The notes under the pieces were generated by a model. The model searched no databases. It had not been told where the DNA came from and saw only the letters and a list, made by a program, of their open reading frames with translations. From Minisyncoccota bacterium (lineage in GTDB: Bacteria > Patescibacteriota > Minisyncoccia > Moranbacterales > GCA-2747515), in assembly GCA_938034715.1 (NCBI GenBank), contig CALHMM010000017.1, positions 1-27,808 on the forward strand: a stretch of DNA of 27,808 bases, read 5' to 3'. How positions within the stretch are numbered: the stretch's first letter is position 1; the number at the start of each line of letters is the position of its first letter. Both the position numbers and the translations under genes were made by a program. Shown here piece by piece: positions 6,558 through 15,131 of this stretch.

Positions 6558-8506
6558 TGAATAAATTCAAGAAAAATAATTTGGAGAAAAGTGCGCTGTT
6601 GGCGCAAGAGTTCACCTCAGACGCCTATGCAACCAATGAACAAGGTGTAGCTTATGAATTTGATCGAAGATGGTTTAATGCAATGTGGTTATTGATATCA
6701 ATCGTCCTGCTCGGGTTAGTGGCACGACTGTTTTTTGTAAGTGTGATAAGTCATGATACATATGCCTACACTGCGCAGGGGAATACATTAAGGCAACAAC
6801 CAATTATTGCACCACGCGGGCGAATATTTGCTAGTGATGGTCAAATTCTAGCAGACAATGAGCCCAACTACATTCTCGTTTACTCTCCAAGTGAAGTTCA
6901 AAGTAAAACATCTTTAAGTGAGGCTGATGTAAATTCAAATACCTCTTACATTGCTTCGACATTTGATATCCCTAGAGAACTTATAGACATATCAGTAAGT
7001 GAAGCAACCAAGACAGGGGAGGATGTCGTTCTCAAGGAAAAGGTAGAACGTGAGCAAAACATCTCATACAAAAGTGAAGGCAAACTTGTGCCAGGATTCA
7101 TCGTACAGCAAAACGCAAGTAGGATATATCCCCAAGGAGAAAACTTCGCACATGTCATCGGTTATGAAGGTCTAATCAAGAAAAAGGAACTTCAACAACG
7201 ACGAGAAAATGGTTATCTATTAACAGATCGTATCGGAAAAACTGGTTTAGAATTTCAATACGAAAATAGTCTTCGTGGTCAGCATGGGATGAGCAAAAAC
7301 ATCGTAGATAGTCGTGAAAAAACAGTACGTAATCTACAAGACGATCACGCAACGCCCGGAAGAGATCTCTATACACACATTGATGGCGATCTACAAAAAA
7401 TAATTACGAATAGACTGAAGATAGAGTTAGAACGGGCCCAGACGCAAACAGGAGCTGCTGTGGCGCTAGATCCACAGACAGGCGCAGTCAAAGCACTTGT
7501 AAGTCTGCCATTGTATGACAACAACAAATTTGTCCATGGTGTCGATTCTCTAACATATAGCAACTGGATCACCGACCAAAATAGACCATTATTCAATAGA
7601 GCTGTATCGGGTGCATTCCCTCCAGGATCTACAGTTAAGCCAGTAATGGGAGTCGCTACTCTAATGGAGAACACTGTAGACGCAGGGTACCAGATCGAAA
7701 GTAAGGGGGGATTAATGCTAGGAAACAGGTTCTTTGGAGATTGGAAAGTTCACGGATTTACAGACCTCAGAAGAGCAATTGCAGTCTCTAGTGATGTGTA
7801 TTTCTATACAGTAGCAGGAGGTCATGGTACTGTAAAAGGCATGGGGATCGAGCGAATGCATCATTGGATGACCCGCTTTGGTTACGGAAAAGAAACTGGA
7901 ATAGACCTTCCATCAGAAATAGCAGGGACATATCCAACTCCTGAGATAAAAAAGGATCTCGTAGGAGAAAAATGGTATGTGGGGGATACCTATAATGCAG
8001 CAATCGGTCAAGGGTTCGTAAGCGCAACTCCTCTTCAAGTAGCAAATTCAATTGCTGCTATCGCAAACGGTGGGACGATATACAAACCAACAATCGCCAA
8101 TTACTTCCAGGACGTAGATGGCAACAAAACCATGATCCGGCCAAGTGTTGTTGCTAAGGAGCTATCTTCACAAGAAAGTATACTCGTTGCACAACAAGGC
8201 ATGCGTCAAACTGTAACACAAGGAACAGCGCAAATGATGCAATCAGTTCCAGTAGAGGTAGCTGGAAAAACAGGGACAGCTCAATTTGGCACACAAGATA
8301 AAGTGCACTCGTGGTTTGTTGGTTATGCTCCATACGATGATCCTGAGCTTGTTATACTGATTCTCACACAAGGACAGTCAGGTGAGATATCTTCAAGCAC
8401 AATGCCAGTAGCTCGAGACGTGCTGCAATGGTACTTCGGGAGTCGTGACAAAGACTCTCCATTGCTGACAGACCAACCAAATCAGGAACCCGACGAAACA
8501 CAATAA
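6557..8506 (+). CDS. mrdA: Penicillin-binding protein 2, peptidoglycan transpeptidase
   Basis: 649-residue class B PBP that cross-links peptidoglycan during rod elongation. A cytoplasmic N-terminus is followed by one membrane helix (about 42-64), then the dimerisation/pedestal domain starting at APRGRIFASDGQILADN (about 85-101). The transpeptidase domain has all three catalytic boxes: PPGSTVKP with nucleophile Ser358 and Lys361, Ser411-Ser412-Asp413 (the SxD form typical of PBP2), and Lys571-Thr-Gly (GKTGTAQ). The GLEFQYENSLRG stretch (about 234-245) is also a family signature. The C-terminus is acidic and short. Starts on the last base of the mreD stop. As an elongasome member it works with RodA, which is not in this window. 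Confidence 0.95.
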   Translation: MNKFKKNNLEKSALLAQEFTSDAYATNEQGVAYEFDRRWFNAMWLLISIVLLGLVARLFFVSVISHDTYAYTAQGNTLRQQPIIAPRGRIFASDGQILADNEPNYILVYSPSEVQSKTSLSEADVNSNTSYIASTFDIPRELIDISVSEATKTGEDVVLKEKVEREQNISYKSEGKLVPGFIVQQNASRIYPQGENFAHVIGYEGLIKKKELQQRRENGYLLTDRIGKTGLEFQYENSLRGQHGMSKNIVDSREKTVRNLQDDHATPGRDLYTHIDGDLQKIITNRLKIELERAQTQTGAAVALDPQTGAVKALVSLPLYDNNKFVHGVDSLTYSNWITDQNRPLFNRAVSGAFPPGSTVKPVMGVATLMENTVDAGYQIESKGGLMLGNRFFGDWKVHGFTDLRRAIAVSSDVYFYTVAGGHGTVKGMGIERMHHWMTRFGYGKETGIDLPSEIAGTYPTPEIKKDLVGEKWYVGDTYNAAIGQGFVSATPLQVANSIAAIANGGTIYKPTIANYFQDVDGNKTMIRPSVVAKELSSQESILVAQQGMRQTVTQGTAQMMQSVPVEVAGKTGTAQFGTQDKVHSWFVGYAPYDDPELVILILTQGQSGEISSSTMPVARDVLQWYFGSRDKDSPLLTDQPNQEPDETQ

Positions 8507-8519
8507 CTGATACATCTGG

Positions 8520-9908
8520 ATGAATATATTTACTTACACACTTGAAAATTCAAAACGACTCATACTACATACAGCAATCGCTCTGACATTAACATCAGGA
8601 CTGAGCTATATCGCCGGTTTTATGCGAGACAGAGTTCTTGCACAAAAATTTGGCGCAAGTACGGAGTTAGATACCTATCTAGCGGCTTTTATAGTACCTG
8701 ATTTTATACTTGCAGTAATCGTTACTAGTGCTATCGGATCAGCATTCATCCCTCTATTTACACAAAATTGGAGTAAAGACGAAAAACGAAACATCCAAAA
8801 ATCAAATGCTGATCCATCAGTTACAGCCTCCCAGTATGCATACAGCATCCTCTTTTTCCTCCTCATGATCACTGCTTTTCTTGTAATTATAGCCATGCTA
8901 CTTGCTCCACAAATTGCAAATTTTCTAGTAGGCTCTTATACACCAAAAGAAAAAGAAACATATATCACACTAATGCAGATCATGCTTTTCTCACCCCTGA
9001 TCTTTACAGTAAGTAATATCTTTGGAGGGGTGCTACTCTCGACGAGGGATTATTTCTTCTACGGAATAGCGCCTGTCTTTTATAACTTTGGCATCATTGG
9101 TGGAGTCTATTTTCTCGAACCAATGTGGGGCATTCATGGGGTTGCATTAGGAACAATCGTCGGTGCACTTCTGCACATGCTTTCACGGGCTGTGATTAGT
9201 GTAGGTAGAATTGGTTTTACTTCAGGTATTTCACGTATACAAATTTGGGGAAATCCACAAATCAAAGAGACTGTGATGCTCGTCGCTCCAAAGATATTTC
9301 ACATCATTGCTTGGCAGGTTTTACTGTTATGGTTCGTGCGACTTGCTATAGAAATCCAAGAGGGTGGCGTAACTATATATAGTTACGCGAGAAATTTCCA
9401 GAGCATGCCAGTATCTTTGATAGGAATTGCGATTGCGTTAAGTGCATTTACATCACTATCCTTCGCTGCTGCTAGCAAAGACTTCGTAACATTCAAAAAA
9501 ACACTCTATCAAAAGATGGTCCTGGTCACAATCCTAACACTCCTAGCTGCTTTATCTCTAAACGCACTTGCCCCAAAGCTCGTTTCATTACTTTTAGAAG
9601 GTGGAAAATTCTCGGAGGGAGCTGTAGAGCAAACTGTTTTTCTTTTGCAGGTATATGTGTGGAGTATCCCACTAGAGAGTCTCCTGCATCTTCTCGCGAG
9701 AGCAAACTACGCACTCAAGAAAATACTCATCCCATCAATTATAAACGTCTCTTGTATCGCTTTGATAATAATAACTTCCAGTTTCCTCGCACCTTCTCAA
9801 GGGCTCAGCGCTATACCATATGCATTTCTCGGTGGTTTGATATTGCAAAATATCTTACTCTACACATCGCTGAAGTATTATATAAATAACGCATCCCAAC
9901 AGTCATAA
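8520..9908 (+). CDS. murJ: Lipid II flippase MurJ (MviN family)
   Basis: 462 residues with 12 or more membrane helices. MurJ moves lipid II across the cytoplasmic membrane to the outside, where PBPs use it. The N-terminal signature is clear: GLSYIAGFMRDRVLAQKFGA (about 27-46) followed by STELDTYLAAFIVPDF, then IGSAFIPLF, giving the MurJ Arg-x2-x-Leu-Ala-x2-Phe-Gly-Ala and Pro-Asp/Phe pattern. An ILFFLLMITAFLVIIAMLLAP helix and the FSPLIFTVSNIFGGVLLSTRDYFFY stretch match the middle of the family. Somewhat shorter than the usual ~510, consistent with 12-13 rather than 14 helices. Last gene of the mre operon, 13 bases after mrdA; this operon joins wall-precursor export with the elongation machinery. 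Confidence 0.93.
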   Translation: MNIFTYTLENSKRLILHTAIALTLTSGLSYIAGFMRDRVLAQKFGASTELDTYLAAFIVPDFILAVIVTSAIGSAFIPLFTQNWSKDEKRNIQKSNADPSVTASQYAYSILFFLLMITAFLVIIAMLLAPQIANFLVGSYTPKEKETYITLMQIMLFSPLIFTVSNIFGGVLLSTRDYFFYGIAPVFYNFGIIGGVYFLEPMWGIHGVALGTIVGALLHMLSRAVISVGRIGFTSGISRIQIWGNPQIKETVMLVAPKIFHIIAWQVLLLWFVRLAIEIQEGGVTIYSYARNFQSMPVSLIGIAIALSAFTSLSFAAASKDFVTFKKTLYQKMVLVTILTLLAALSLNALAPKLVSLLLEGGKFSEGAVEQTVFLLQVYVWSIPLESLLHLLARANYALKKILIPSIINVSCIALIIITSSFLAPSQGLSAIPYAFLGGLILQNILLYTSLKYYINNASQQS

Positions 9909-9942
9909 GCGTGTTACAAATACAACAAAAACTTCACAAAAC

Positions 9943-9974
9943 CTCGATAGACGAAGTAAACGTCTCTAGACGAG
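9943..9974 (+). repeat. Overlapping alternative hairpins upstream of secA
   Basis: AGACG (9949-9953) can pair with CGTCT (9961-9965), which can also pair with a second AGACG (9968-9972). Outer CTCG (9943-9946) matches CGAG (9971-9974). The two stems exclude each other. The block overlaps the inferred -35 of secA (9967-9972), so DNA binding or early-transcript folding are both possible. Confidence 0.4.
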
Positions 9975-9995
9975 CAATCCTTATTTTGATAGAAT
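9967..9995 (+). promoter_or_regulatory. Candidate promoter of secA
   Basis: TAGACG (9967-9972), a 17-base spacer and TGA-TAGAAT (-10 at 9990-9995) form an extended -10 promoter with a partial -35, 75 bases before the secA ATG. The layout CTAGACG-N11-TTTTG-n-TA recurs before the last gene of the window. Confidence 0.5.
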
Positions 9996-10070
9996 AGTTT
10001 AACTAATGATTGGGTACAAATAATAGACAAAAAACGTACGCGCATAAATTTCAGATAAATATATACCAAA

Positions 10071-12725
10071 ATGGGACTACTATCAAAATTTTTTGGATCC
10101 AATGAGAAGGAGATTCGTAAATCACAACCACTCATTGATGCCGTCAACGCACTCGAGGAAGACATGAAGAAGCTTCCTGATGAAAATTTTGCTACTAAAA
10201 CGAGAGAATTTAAAGACCGCATAGCAGCCGGAGAAAGTCTCGATGATATCCTTCCAGAAGCCTTTGCTCTTGTACGCGAGGCAGCGCATCGGGTCATTGG
10301 AGAACGTCACTATGATACACAAATTCTCGGCGGGATAGTCTTACATAGCGGAAAAATTGCAGAAATGAAGACGGGTGAAGGAAAAACTTTAACCTCTACG
10401 CTACCAGTATATCTCAATGCACTTGAAGGAAAAGGTGTTCACATCGTCACGGTAAATGACTATCTCGCAACACGTGACTGCAATTGGATGGGGAGCGTCT
10501 ATACAAAACTTGGTATCACAACTGCCTGCATTACGCATGAGGGTGGGTTTTTATATGAGCTCAACACGCTAGATACAAATGAAGTAAGTATTGAAAACGA
10601 AAATCTCAAAAGCATATCAAAAAAAGAGGCTTACGAAGCAGACGTAACTTATGGGACAAACAACGAATTTGGGTTTGATTACCTTCGTGACAACATGGCC
10701 ACAAACCTAGAGAGAGTAGTTCAGAGAAAACCACATTTCGCTATCGTGGATGAAGTTGACTCAATTCTTATTGATGAAGCCCGTACACCACTCATCATTA
10801 GTGCGCCAGACGATGAATCAACGCTTCTATACAGCCAATTCGCAAGCATTGTTCCACAACTCAAGCCAGATGATGACTATAGCATTGATGAAAAGGAAAA
10901 AGCTGTTTCTATTACTGACAATGGTATCTCCAAGGTAGAAAAAGCTCTCGGCATAGGGAATATCTACGAGGATGGGAAATGGCACTATGTACATCACCTC
11001 GAACAATCACTCAAAGCACAAGTTATCTTTGAACGAGACAAGGATTATATGGTGCGAAAAGGTGAGGTTATAATTGTTGATGAGTTTACTGGTCGCGCAA
11101 TGGAAGGTCGTCGCTATAGCGATGGCTTGCATCAAGCCATTGAAGCTAAGGAAAAAGTCACAGTACAAAGGGAATCCAAAACATTGGCTACAATTACCTT
11201 CCAAAACTACTTCCGCATGTACGAAAAAATTGCTGGCATGACAGGTACTGCTACAACAAGTGCGGAGGAACTACAAAAAGTATACGAACTCGAAGTAGTA
11301 GAAATTACAACAAACAAACAGATTCAGAGAAAGGACTTACCTGATATAATTTACAAAACAGAAGTAGGTAAATTCGCTGCTATCGCAAAAAAAATAAAGG
11401 AGCTACATGAGAAAGGACAGCCAGTTCTAGTAGGTACTGTAGCCATCGAAAAATCGGAAGCCTTATCAGTTGCTCTAGAGAAAGCACATGTACCACACAG
11501 CGTACTAAACGCAAAGTTTCATGAAAAAGAGGCGGAAATAATTGCTAATGCTGGGAAGAAGTCCTCAGTTACAATTGCTACAAACATGGCTGGCCGCGGT
11601 ACAGATATTAAACTTGGCGAAGGCGTAGTTGAACTTGGTGGTCTATACATCATCGGGACAGAGCGTCATGATGCCAGACGTATTGATAATCAACTACGTG
11701 GGCGAAGTGGTCGCCAAGGTGACCCAGGGACAACACAATTTTATATCTCACTCGATGACGAGTTAATGCGACGATTTGGTGGAGATAAACTCAAAGGAAT
11801 CATGGAAAAACTTGGGCTACCTGAGGATCAGCCAATTCAAAATTCTATTATTTCAAAGCAAATTGAGAATGCTCAGAGCAAAATCGAAGGATTTAACTTT
11901 GATCTCAGAAAACACGTACTACAGTATGATGATGTAATCAACAAGCAGCGAGAAGTCATCTACGCGAGAAGACGAAATATTCTGAAAAACGAGAATGTCA
12001 AGAATGAGTATCTAGATATGATTCGAGATGAAGTCGAGTCTGTTGTAAGCTTTCATGCTGTAGAGGGACAACATAAATGGGACATGCAGAAAATCTACGA
12101 TGATATAACAATTCTTTACCCGCTGCCAGACAATGCAAAAAGTAAATTAGAAGGCATCATCGGAGATCCAAAGTTCGATGAAAAAGAATCGATCGGAGCA
12201 ATGATCGAGTATCTTGTTGGTGAGGCAAAGCGAGAATACGGGGCGAAAGAAGTAGAAATCCCAACTGAGACCATGCGTCTAGTTGAAAGGCAAATTCTTC
12301 TGCAAACCATAGACAGACAATGGATGAATCACATCGACACCATCGATCATCTTCGTCAGGGTATCGGTCTCCGCGGGTACGGACAAAGAGATCCACTCAT
12401 TGAGTTCAAAAGAGAGTCATTTGATCTATTTTCAGGGTTAGTGGGCACCATCCGACATGACACGCTTCGCAGTATCTTCCATGTCGCACCCATTGAAAAA
12501 GAACAAGTTTCCCCAGAAATTGCTACCCCACTAAAACAAAGCGATCTAACATTTTCAGGCGCTGACAACATCGCAGGAAGCGGACCTATTCCTGCACAAG
12601 TAGCCCAGCAAGGGACGCCGCAATCTACTGCACCAGCAACAAGTGAAAAATCCATAGGCCGTAATGAGCCATGCAGTTGCGGATCAGGGAAAAAATACAA
12701 GAAATGTCATGGGAAAGTCGCATAA
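10071..12725 (+). CDS. secA: Preprotein translocase ATPase SecA
   Basis: 884-residue motor that drives proteins through SecYEG. NBD1 has Walker A GEGKT (102-106) and Walker B with DEVD (227-230), followed by SILIDEARTPLIIS. Other landmarks are TYGTNNEFGFDYLRDNM, FTGRAMEGRRYSDGLHQAIEAKE, the NBD2 stretch ATNMAGRGTDIKLG, and the GTERHDARRIDNQLRGRSG Arg-finger region. The C-terminal tail ends in the zinc-binding SEC-C motif, Cys868-x-Cys870-x8-Cys879-His880. The loop before TYGTNN is about 20 residues longer than in E. coli or Bacillus SecA, a form I recall from CPR-type genomes. Own promoter; the Nudix gene follows after 28 bases. Confidence 0.98.
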   Translation: MGLLSKFFGSNEKEIRKSQPLIDAVNALEEDMKKLPDENFATKTREFKDRIAAGESLDDILPEAFALVREAAHRVIGERHYDTQILGGIVLHSGKIAEMKTGEGKTLTSTLPVYLNALEGKGVHIVTVNDYLATRDCNWMGSVYTKLGITTACITHEGGFLYELNTLDTNEVSIENENLKSISKKEAYEADVTYGTNNEFGFDYLRDNMATNLERVVQRKPHFAIVDEVDSILIDEARTPLIISAPDDESTLLYSQFASIVPQLKPDDDYSIDEKEKAVSITDNGISKVEKALGIGNIYEDGKWHYVHHLEQSLKAQVIFERDKDYMVRKGEVIIVDEFTGRAMEGRRYSDGLHQAIEAKEKVTVQRESKTLATITFQNYFRMYEKIAGMTGTATTSAEELQKVYELEVVEITTNKQIQRKDLPDIIYKTEVGKFAAIAKKIKELHEKGQPVLVGTVAIEKSEALSVALEKAHVPHSVLNAKFHEKEAEIIANAGKKSSVTIATNMAGRGTDIKLGEGVVELGGLYIIGTERHDARRIDNQLRGRSGRQGDPGTTQFYISLDDELMRRFGGDKLKGIMEKLGLPEDQPIQNSIISKQIENAQSKIEGFNFDLRKHVLQYDDVINKQREVIYARRRNILKNENVKNEYLDMIRDEVESVVSFHAVEGQHKWDMQKIYDDITILYPLPDNAKSKLEGIIGDPKFDEKESIGAMIEYLVGEAKREYGAKEVEIPTETMRLVERQILLQTIDRQWMNHIDTIDHLRQGIGLRGYGQRDPLIEFKRESFDLFSGLVGTIRHDTLRSIFHVAPIEKEQVSPEIATPLKQSDLTFSGADNIAGSGPIPAQVAQQGTPQSTAPATSEKSIGRNEPCSCGSGKKYKKCHGKVA

Positions 12726-12753
12726 CAAAAGTACAAAACGTAAATAAAAACTG

Positions 12754-13269
12754 ATGTCTTACGTGAGACAATTTCCACAAATTACAGCTCCATATTGTAT
12801 TGCACTTGAAAAATCAGTTGGTGCAATAATCTTTCGAGTTGTCCACAAAGATAACCAGCAACAATTACAATTCCTTCTCATGCGTTATCCCCATGGGCAT
12901 TGGGAATTTCCTCGTGGTCATGTGGAGCAAGGCGAAGATCATGAGCATATTACAATGTATAGAGAAATAGAAGAAGAAACAGGTATCTCCAAGAAAGATC
13001 TAAAAGTAGACGGTACATTCAGGGAGCACTTCTGCTTCTCATATAGAGCCCAAGGAGATGAAAAAAATGATCGTATAAAAAACAAGAAATGTCTGTTCAT
13101 ACGCAAAAAGGTTGTTTTCTATCTGGCCCAATCTACAAAAAAAGATATAGAACTTTCACATGAGCACAAAGAATTCACATGGCTACCAATCGAACAAGCG
13201 ATAAATAAACTTACATTTGCAAATGCGAGGAAAATCATCGCCAAAGCAAATAGCCACCTCAGAGAGTAA
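12754..13269 (+). CDS. Nudix hydrolase with a one-residue longer Nudix box
   Basis: 171 residues. Nudix enzymes cleave nucleoside diphosphates linked to another group, using metal ions held by the Nudix box. The box runs from GHVEQGE (about 56-62) to REIEEETGI (about 71-79); the upstream HWEFPRGH fits the MutT / dinucleotide-polyphosphate hydrolase subgroup. The canonical form is G-x5-E-x7-REUxEExGU, but here eight residues (DHEHITMY) separate the first Glu from REI. The metal-binding Glu residues are all kept. A Lys/Asn-rich loop (about 96-113) and the C-terminal FTWLPIEQAINKL segment follow the normal fold. Twenty-eight bases after secA, probably co-transcribed. Substrate cannot be inferred. 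Confidence 0.85.
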   Translation: MSYVRQFPQITAPYCIALEKSVGAIIFRVVHKDNQQQLQFLLMRYPHGHWEFPRGHVEQGEDHEHITMYREIEEETGISKKDLKVDGTFREHFCFSYRAQGDEKNDRIKNKKCLFIRKKVVFYLAQSTKKDIELSHEHKEFTWLPIEQAINKLTFANARKIIAKANSHLRE

Positions 13270-13331
13270 CGCACGAAGTACACCAAAAACATCGACAAAA
13301 TCAACACCTAGTACGAATTGTCAAAAGAGGC

Positions 13332-13337
13332 TATAAT
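13332..13337 (+). promoter_or_regulatory. -10 element of the secD-secF promoter
   Basis: A perfect TATAAT lies 34 bases before the preferred secD start. No clear -35 is seen at 17 bases. Its place also argues against a TTG start for secD at 13318, which would lie upstream of the transcript start. Confidence 0.6.
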
Positions 13338-13371
13338 ACGCAGTATATTATTCACAATTTCGGAAATTTCT

Positions 13372-15108
13372 ATGAAAAATAAACATGTAGTGGGGAAGAT
13401 GCTTTTCCTCATCTTCTTGGTATGCACAGTCGGTGTTCTTGCTTCGGGTAAGATGCCACTTCCGATTACCAATATGCAAAACTGGCTAGACACCTTAAAG
13501 GTTAATCTAGGATTAGATCTACAAGGAGGGCTACATCTTGATTACGAAATTGATTTATCAGACATAGATCCCGCAGATCAAGACGACGCTCTAGCTGCTG
13601 TGCAAGCAGTAATTGAAAGACGTGTTAATGCCATTGGAGTAGGGGAACCAATTGTTCAAATTGCAAATCGAGGACTGGATAAATTTCTTATAGTCGAACT
13701 ACCTGGTGTCAGGAATATTGAGCAAGCGAAAGAGATTATCAAAGAAACGCCATTTCTAGAATTCCGGGAAGAAAGAACGCCAGAAGAAATCACTGCCTAT
13801 TTCGAACCACTAAACACAGAGTCTAAGCAAGGAGCTGATGATGCACTGGCGCGGATAAATAACGGAGAAGATTTTAGCCTCGTACAAAAGGAAGTAGATC
13901 CTTTGGCCATTCTACAAGAATCAGAGAGTGAAGAAAGTAGTGAAAGCCAAAACAAACAGATATTTGTTAAAAAGGGCGTACTCGCTGGAGCTCCAGCAGT
14001 TGAGGCTGTCTTATTTGATGAAGAAGTAGCTCCAAATACTGTATTCCCAGAAATAGTGGAGTCAGAAGTCGCATATCATATCGTCAGAAAAGGTGACATA
14101 AGAGGAGAAGGGGAGGAATTAGAGGTTGGTTATGAATTAATTACATTCATCAAACAAAATCAACGCACAAACCCAGCACAATTATACAAATCTACTGAAC
14201 TAACAGGGGAGTTCCTAGACAAAGCAGAAGTCACTTTTTCACAACAAGGAGCACAGAGACCAGAAGTCTCTATCTTCTTTAATGCCCAAGGTGCAGAGAT
14301 GTTCAAAGATCTCACCGGAAGGTCTATCGGTAAAACGATCGCCATTGCTGTCGATGACCAAATTGTAAGCGCACCTTCAGTCGGAGTTGAATTAGCAGGT
14401 GGACAAGCACAGATCACTGGAAACTTCACAATCGAAGAAGCAACCAATCTCGCAGGCAGACTAAACGAAGGTGCCTTACCAGTACCAATTTCACTAGCGT
14501 CTCAGCAAAGCGTAGAGGCATCACTTGGTGCTCAAGCACTCAACACAAGTCTCAAAGCTGGACTGATCGGACTCGCATTTGTAATGATATACATGATACT
14601 CTTCTACCGTTTCTTTGGATTTATCGCTGCTCTTGCAATTGGATTTTATGCACTTACGCTAATCGCAATCTTCAAGCTCTCCAGCACACTCCCAGCAGGA
14701 CTCTCAATTACCCTGACACTCTCAGGTATAGCAGGTCTGATACTATCCATTGGAATGGCAGTTGACGCAAACATTCTCATATACGAACGGATACACGAGG
14801 AACTGAAGCGTGGCAGGCGATTGCATCACGCCATAGAAGAAGGTTTTTCCCGAGCATGGACAGCCATCAGAGACGGTAATATTTCAACTATTCTCACTTG
14901 TCTCATTCTGACAATCATAGGAACAGGGTTTGTAAAAGGCTTCGCCTTAATTCTGATTATTGGTGTTCTACTTTCGATGGTTACAGCTGTAGTCCTTGTA
15001 AAAATAGTAATCCGAGCTAGTGCTGGTAGTTGGCTTTCCAGTAGGCCATGGCTCATAGCTAGAGGGATTAAGTCAATCGACATTACGCCAGACGATAAAA
15101 AACTGTAA
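13372..15108 (+). CDS. secD: Protein translocase subunit SecD with a PpiC-like insertion
   Basis: 578 residues from ATG 13372; a TTG at 13318 is rejected because it lies upstream of the promoter. SecD uses the proton gradient with SecF to pull exported proteins outward. Helix 1 is at about 8-25, then the P1 start with NLGLDLQGGLHLDYE (about 45-59) and ERRVNAIGVGEPIVQ. The usual P1 return (EVSIFFNAQGAEMFKDLTG, about 291-309) is separated by an insertion of about 140 residues (about 135-275). Part of it resembles a degenerate parvulin: ADDALARINNGEDFSLVQKE, an acidic Ser/Glu linker, then AVLFDEEVAPNT and EVAYHIVRKGD. The C-terminal five-helix unit starts near 394 and keeps GMAVDANILIYERIHEEL and RDGNISTILT. 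secF follows after 23 bases. Confidence 0.93.
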   Translation: MKNKHVVGKMLFLIFLVCTVGVLASGKMPLPITNMQNWLDTLKVNLGLDLQGGLHLDYEIDLSDIDPADQDDALAAVQAVIERRVNAIGVGEPIVQIANRGLDKFLIVELPGVRNIEQAKEIIKETPFLEFREERTPEEITAYFEPLNTESKQGADDALARINNGEDFSLVQKEVDPLAILQESESEESSESQNKQIFVKKGVLAGAPAVEAVLFDEEVAPNTVFPEIVESEVAYHIVRKGDIRGEGEELEVGYELITFIKQNQRTNPAQLYKSTELTGEFLDKAEVTFSQQGAQRPEVSIFFNAQGAEMFKDLTGRSIGKTIAIAVDDQIVSAPSVGVELAGGQAQITGNFTIEEATNLAGRLNEGALPVPISLASQQSVEASLGAQALNTSLKAGLIGLAFVMIYMILFYRFFGFIAALAIGFYALTLIAIFKLSSTLPAGLSITLTLSGIAGLILSIGMAVDANILIYERIHEELKRGRRLHHAIEEGFSRAWTAIRDGNISTILTCLILTIIGTGFVKGFALILIIGVLLSMVTAVVLVKIVIRASAGSWLSSRPWLIARGIKSIDITPDDKKL

Positions 15109-15131
15109 CTTTAATCTACATTTTCAAAACT

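Noticed and set aside
13318..13371. TTG start giving SecD 18 extra residues
   Set aside because: The perfect TATAAT at 13332-13337 lies within this stretch, so it would not be transcribed from that promoter; ATG 13372 gives a normal N-terminus.
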